In this document: positions 36,836 to 64,000 of the stretch, piece by piece
Numbering within the stretch: the stretch's first letter is position 1
How the letters are laid out: the number at the start of each line of letters is the position of its first letter
NCBI GenBank assembly: GCA_054601695.1
Contig: BAAHQB010000222.1
Span: 248,001 to 312,000, forward strand
Source of the DNA: Amorphochlora amoebiformis
Lineage: Eukaryota > Cercozoa > Chlorarachniophyceae
Reading direction: 5' to 3'
Length of the DNA: 64,000 nt
Program-made: the position numbers and the translations under genes
Notes under the pieces: model-generated
Databases searched by the model: none
The model's input: only the letters and a program-made list of their open reading frames with translations
Told to the model about the DNA's origin: nothing

Positions 36836-37660
36836 TATAATATATAATATACAACATATATATTTAAAAATATTATATATATATACATAATATATTATAT
36901 ATATATATATATATAACCTCTATATTGAACATATATATATATATTAATATGTATATATAAATATATATATATACATATATATGTATAATATATTAAGGCT
37001 CCCCGACATTTCGAAAAGAAGGTCCCATACGACCACCAGGTAACCCTAACCCTACCCTAACTCTAACCCTAATCCTAACCCTAACCCTAACCCTAACCTA
37101 ACCCTAACTCTAACCGAGTCAATGGTCCTCTAACTAAGAGATACTGAATAATCTGATCCTAACCGCAACCCTACCCCTTACCGTAACCCTAACCCTAACG
37201 CTCCTAACTCTAACGCTAATCCTAACCCTTGCCCTAACCTAACCCTAACCCTAACCCTGACCCTAACTCTAACCCAACCCTAACCTAACCCTAACCCTAA
37301 CCCTAACCCCAACCCTACCCGTAACCCTAACCCTAACCCTGGCCCTAACTCTTAACCCCACCCCTACCCCTAACCCTTACCCTAACCCTAACCCTAACCC
37401 TGACCCTAACTCTAACCCTCCTGACCCTATAACGCTAACCTTAATCCTAACCGCAATCCAAACCCTAACCCTGATCCCAACGCTAACCCTAACCCTAACC
37501 CTTACCCTACCTAACCCTAACCCTAACCCTAGCCCTAACCCTAACCCTAACCCTAACCCTAACCCTAACCCTAGATCCAAGGTTACCCCCTCATAGTAAT
37601 GAGCCTTTTAAAGTCGATATACTTCAATACACCAGTAGTTATCAAAAAAATGTTGTGTAA
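35853..37660 (+). CDS. Small two-transmembrane-segment protein
   Basis: Four exons, 315 nt, 104 residues: 35853-35952, 36513-36599, 36998-37039, 37575-37660, all joining in phase 1. Residues about 10-32 ([18 protein letters not shown]) and 36-62 ([20 protein letters not shown]) are strongly hydrophobic and glycine-rich. The remaining 40 residues are hydrophilic and proline-containing ([13 protein letters not shown]). The start is the ATG directly behind the CACGTG cluster; the stop is TAA at 37658. I do not recognise the family. The third intron consists of telomere-like repeats that supply both splice sites. Confidence 0.55.
36116..36223. repeat. Three tandem 36-bp units in intron 1 of the two-TM gene
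   Basis: Units start at 36116, 36152 and 36188 and share GCGCAGT.GTGT..TA.TCCATGGTTGG. The unit length is a multiple of three, and one minus-strand frame reads QPW-type 12-residue repeats down to a TGA at 36023. No phase-compatible upstream exon supports a minus-strand gene, so it is treated as intronic. Confidence 0.7.
37040..37574 (+). repeat. Telomere-like CCCTAA array that is a complete intron
   Basis: 535 bp of CCCTAA with degenerate units. The array itself begins with the donor (CCACCAG|GTAACCCTAACC) and ends with the acceptor (CCTAACCCTAG|ATCC). One copy of the 46-bp element lies at 37114-37160. Confidence 0.85.
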
Positions 37661-46391
<8,731 letters not shown>

Positions 46392-46610
46392 TATAATACG
46401 GTATATATATACATTAACAGTTGTAGAGATGTAGCGCTCGGACATAGCTTAGAGTTGTAGTAAGTTTGTATTTAATATCACACTCTGCATACCTATATAT
46501 GTAGTAAAGACATGTCCAGTCTAGGCTCCGCTTTATAACTGTATTCATAATACACACTAAAATCAATGCACCTGGACTAACTACTACAGACAGACGTAGT
46601 ATATATATAT

Positions 46611-46647
<37 letters not shown>

Positions 46648-46732
46648 TAGTATATATATATATATACTAGATATGTATGTACACATATATCTAGTATACA
46701 CATATTAATATGTATATTATAATATATATATT

Positions 46733-46766
<34 letters not shown>

Positions 46767-47057
46767 ACATATATATATATATATATTTATATACATATAC
46801 ATATACACATACATACAGAGCCAAGTAAGCTCTTGATTAGAAACTATTTAGACAGATAAGCTCGTTGAGCAAACAAGACTAAGCCCAGACGACTAGAATC
46901 TAGAGAATGTATGTACATCTTGCATTAAAGTAAGCCCAAACGACTAGAATGTATATCTTGCATTAAAGTCAGCCCGGACAACTAGAGTGTAGATCTTGCA
47001 TTAAAGTAAGCCCAGACGACTAGGATGTACATCTTGCATTAGAGTAAGCCCAAACGA
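46392..47057. other. Convergent CTAG-rich intergenic region with 38-bp minisatellite
   Basis: Lies between the stops of the phosphatase (+) and RING/G-patch (-) genes. CTAG-containing (TA)n lies at 46360-46700. Five units of about 38 bp (TAAGCCCAGACGACTAGAAT..ATCTTGCATTAAAG) lie at 46881-47080; the stop codon of the minus-strand gene is inside the last unit. Confidence 0.7.
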
Positions 47058-60829
<13,772 letters not shown>

Positions 60830-61777
60830 CGGAGACTAGATTTGACCGCAAAATTAAAAAAAAAATTGGAAATTATTTATATCTAAAATAAAAATCGGCG
60901 ATATGAGCTTTGGGAGGGCGCTTTGTCGCACATATGCAACATGCTGTGATTTTCATGGTGCCTGAACCCTAGAGCCAGCCTCTAATAGCCTGGTTCGAAC
61001 CGATGGGAGACCCTAGGTGTGCATGGGATGACCACAGTCGAAGTCTCGGAACCGTATTAATATTATGTTTATATTGAATTATAATGTCTACTAACAAGAA
61101 AGATCGGAATTGAACTTCAGGAACATGCCAAAAATACCAACCAATACTCTTTTTTAAGGTCGTGAACGATATATCCGTATATCTGGTCCTATATATATTT
61201 ATATTAATAACCCTCACATTTACTTTCACTGAACTGCGGAAAGTTATTGATCATCCATAAAGAGCCATGTTGAGTATAAAAAAGTGCCCATTAACCAATC
61301 TTCTCACGGTCTCATATCGAAGCTCATTTCGACTGCCGAACCACTTTTGGACCGACCACCATTAGCGCAAATGAAATTTGGCTAATGATTTCGGAATCCG
61401 AGGACAGGAGATAGGAAGTATATCCTAGAGGAGAAGCCTCATGTTTCTGAAGGGTTTCAGGACGTCTCAGGTCGACGATGAAACTGCCACTTTCTCGAAT
61501 TATTTACCGTCGAGGTCTTCAGGTCACTGAATCCGCCCGGGTGGGATCTGGTCTCTTGCTTTCTCGATTTGAGAAGTGTCGGCGAGTACTGGTAGTAGAA
61601 TTGTGCAAGTTTACTATGTTTCGCACTGAGATCAAGTTGTACACACATCATAATAGTTCTAAATATTAATTAATATATTCGTATATAGGTATGTAATTAT
61701 TATAATAAATATATATATATATATATAGTAATTACTAATTATTATTATATACATACATATACATGTACATGTACATA

Positions 61778-61809
<32 letters not shown>

Positions 61810-61977
61810 CATATATATGTATATTATATATATGCATATATATATATATAATATTTTTTTTTCGTTCGTTTATAAAATGTGGCGCAATCATGGTATTACA
61901 GCTGCACAGTCTGCACTACATTTATGTTTTCGTGTATAGATATACATATACTGTATACACATGTAAATATATGAATT

Positions 61978-62037
<60 letters not shown>

Positions 62038-62493
62038 GTTTATATATAAGAATCATAATAATAAGATATGTATGCCATATTTATATTGTATATTGTACAT
62101 GCATGAACTATATTACATACATATTATGTTTTTCCATGTACATACATACATATGTATATATATATATATATATATATAATTGATCATGAATCGATTCATG
62201 ATATGTGTGTTTAATTATTCAGACATTCAATGCACATGTTATTCTCTGGTATATGTAGTATTATGTACGCGATAAGATATTTCAATGAGGTAAAATTGCG
62301 CATCTCTCGACTAACTCGACTACGTAACTCCTACTACCCTTCAGCTCGAGCTCACTCGACCTAGCTCTTCAGCTCACAGGCCAGGTGTATTACGGGATAT
62401 CCTTCATATCCCACGTACTACCCTCTTCAGCTCACAGGAGTAGGTATCACTGGATGCAGATTCAAAACACGAAATCTACTAGCCTCGATCTAG
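60830..62493. other. Region between RING/G-patch and PH-domain genes
   Basis: Mixed sequence with few microsatellites at 60830-61680. A + frame at 61478-61669 (63 codons, MKLPLSRIIYRRGLQVTES..) with a possible donor at 61597, and a possible + exon at 61914-61943, could belong to a further gene, but nothing confirms it. 61680-62200 is TA-rich. 62280-62500 has CTAG words and CTTCAGCTCACAGG repeats and borders the stop of the next gene. Confidence 0.4.
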
Positions 62494-62808
62494 TCAATAG
62501 ATATCCGAGCCTCGGAAGCCAACATCTACTAGATCTACGTACACCATTTTCACTACTGTACAACTACCATAAGTCTATTTTTCAATACCATATGTCTAGT
62601 ATTATGTTAAAAAGAGTTTTTTTTTAAGTTTATTTACTACTATATAAAAGTTGAGTATATTTTTTAAAATTTACATGCGGGGATATGTTTGTCTATGCTC
62701 ATTGTTACATCAGCGCACGGGATTTAGTACTGATTTACAACACCATTATCGCCATCGTATGCTTGTTGCTCCCTGTCGATGACATAATCATAAACTGTAA
62801 TCGTATCG

Positions 62809-62855
<47 letters not shown>

Positions 62856-62934
62856 TTATATGTGTATGTATATACATATGTACATTGAATACATTTAACC
62901 ATGTGTGTTATTAAGTGCGTACGTATGCTATAAT

Positions 62935-62977
<43 letters not shown>

Positions 62978-63084
62978 TATACGTATGTACGATTCGTTCG
63001 GATATCTTTATGATATATATGTATATGTATATATATATATATTTGTTTATATATGTACATATATGTAAATATATGTTCATATAC

Positions 63085-63128
<44 letters not shown>

Positions 63129-63191
63129 GGATTCCTCAATGATACCTGCTAAGCATGGTATATATAATATACATATATATATATATATATG

Positions 63192-63231
<40 letters not shown>

Positions 63232-63235
63232 ACAT

Positions 63236-63290
<55 letters not shown>

Positions 63291-63357
63291 TACCTGGATT
63301 CCTCAATGATACCTGCTAAGCATGGTATATATAATATACATATATATATATATATAT

Positions 63358-63397
<40 letters not shown>

Positions 63398-63400
63398 CAC

Positions 63401-63462
<62 letters not shown>

Positions 63463-63676
63463 CCTGGATTCCTCAATGATACCTTCTAAGCATGGAATCC
63501 ATTCGTCAAAATCTTCGGGCTATATATATATATGTATATATACATATATATGTATATATATGTATATATGTATATATATATATATTATATGTATATATAT
63601 ATATATATATATACCGTAGCAAAGCACATTAATACTCCTCTCTCCTGCTCCTCGTCTTGTATATAAAACGACCTAT

Positions 63677-63730
<54 letters not shown>

Positions 63731-63744
63731 ACTTTGAAGGATAG
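62494..63744 (-). CDS. C-terminal part of a PH-domain-like protein
   Basis: Continues beyond the right edge on the minus strand. Exons: 63744-63733, 63655-63615, 63519-63464, 63005-62991, 62772-62744, 62692-62675, 62510-62494; phases agree throughout. The sequence [25 protein letters not shown] matches the last strand and the Trp-containing C-terminal helix of pleckstrin-homology domains (membrane or protein binding). It is followed by a short acidic tail ending SDIY and TGA. Five of the seven exons are under 30 nt. The domain call rests on this one motif. Confidence 0.5.
63126..63495. repeat. Tandem 167-170-bp units duplicating an exon end
   Basis: CCTGGATTCCTCAATGATACC and the following TAAGCATGG recur at 63126, 63293 and 63463. 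The third copy is the real 3' end and donor of the PH-gene exon 63519-63464; the first two carry only the last about 30 coding bases plus donor, then TA and CA microsatellite. Confidence 0.8.
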
Positions 63745-63770
63745 CTGCACAAGCCACATACATGAAGATC

Positions 63771-63819
<49 letters not shown>

Positions 63820-63884
63820 GAACAAATATGACGACAGAGATACACCATATGTGTATATTTATACATATACATAAATATATATAC

Positions 63885-63955
<71 letters not shown>

Positions 63956-64000
63956 AATGATAGGCGAGAAGTAGCTTAGAGTTAGGGTTACGGTTTTAGT

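Noticed and set aside
60985-61030. tRNA-like GGTTCGAACC
   Set aside because: No matching acceptor, D or anticodon stems on either strand.

Overview
The window is nuclear DNA of an intron-rich eukaryote. Non-repetitive islands of 15 to 320 bp carry splice-bounded coding exons. They are separated by introns filled with (TA)n, (CT)n and TTAGGG/CCCTAA-type repeats. Almost no exon is long enough to be seen as an ORF, so genes were assembled by hand: exon edges (GT..AG), codon phase carried across every junction, and protein-family motifs. Most chains are in phase from end to end (for example 34 exons summing to 2370 nt, 27 to 1758 nt, 25 to 1641 nt, all divisible by 3), which is strong internal support. 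TTAGGG-type repeats, an M35-type protein, a class 3 lipase and a strawberry-notch helicase suit a unicellular eukaryote, but the lineage cannot be fixed from sequence alone.

Layout. (1) 1-14397 +: 3' half of a Strawberry notch (SBNO) gene, open at the left edge. (2) 14398-15648: convergent intergenic block with GATACGTATC-type palindromes and dense CTAG. (3) 23559-15649 -: secreted lipase class 3 protein, 27 exons. (4) 23560-24049: TA-free divergent promoter. (5) 24050-33962 +: secreted deuterolysin-like (M35) protein whose HExxH and GTxxD residues are changed, so probably a pseudoprotease. (6) 33963-35852: CTAG-rich intergenic region ending in a cluster of four CACGTG boxes. (7) 35853-37660 +: small two-TM protein. 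(8) about 39142-46391 +: cysteine-based (HCx5RTG) protein phosphatase. (9) 46392-47057: convergent CTAG-rich gap. (10) 60829-47058 -: RING finger, RVxF motif, zinc-finger remnant and G-patch, apparently one transcription unit. (11) 60830-62493: mostly non-coding. (12) 63744-62494 -: C-terminal end of a PH-domain protein, running off the right edge.

The genes do not form an obvious pathway. Two neighbours are secreted proteins sharing a divergent promoter; the others are nuclear or signalling proteins. The most unusual features are the exon/intron architecture, telomere-like repeats that supply splice sites, and a roughly 46-bp element found in 11 clear copies, always in the sense orientation of the host gene.
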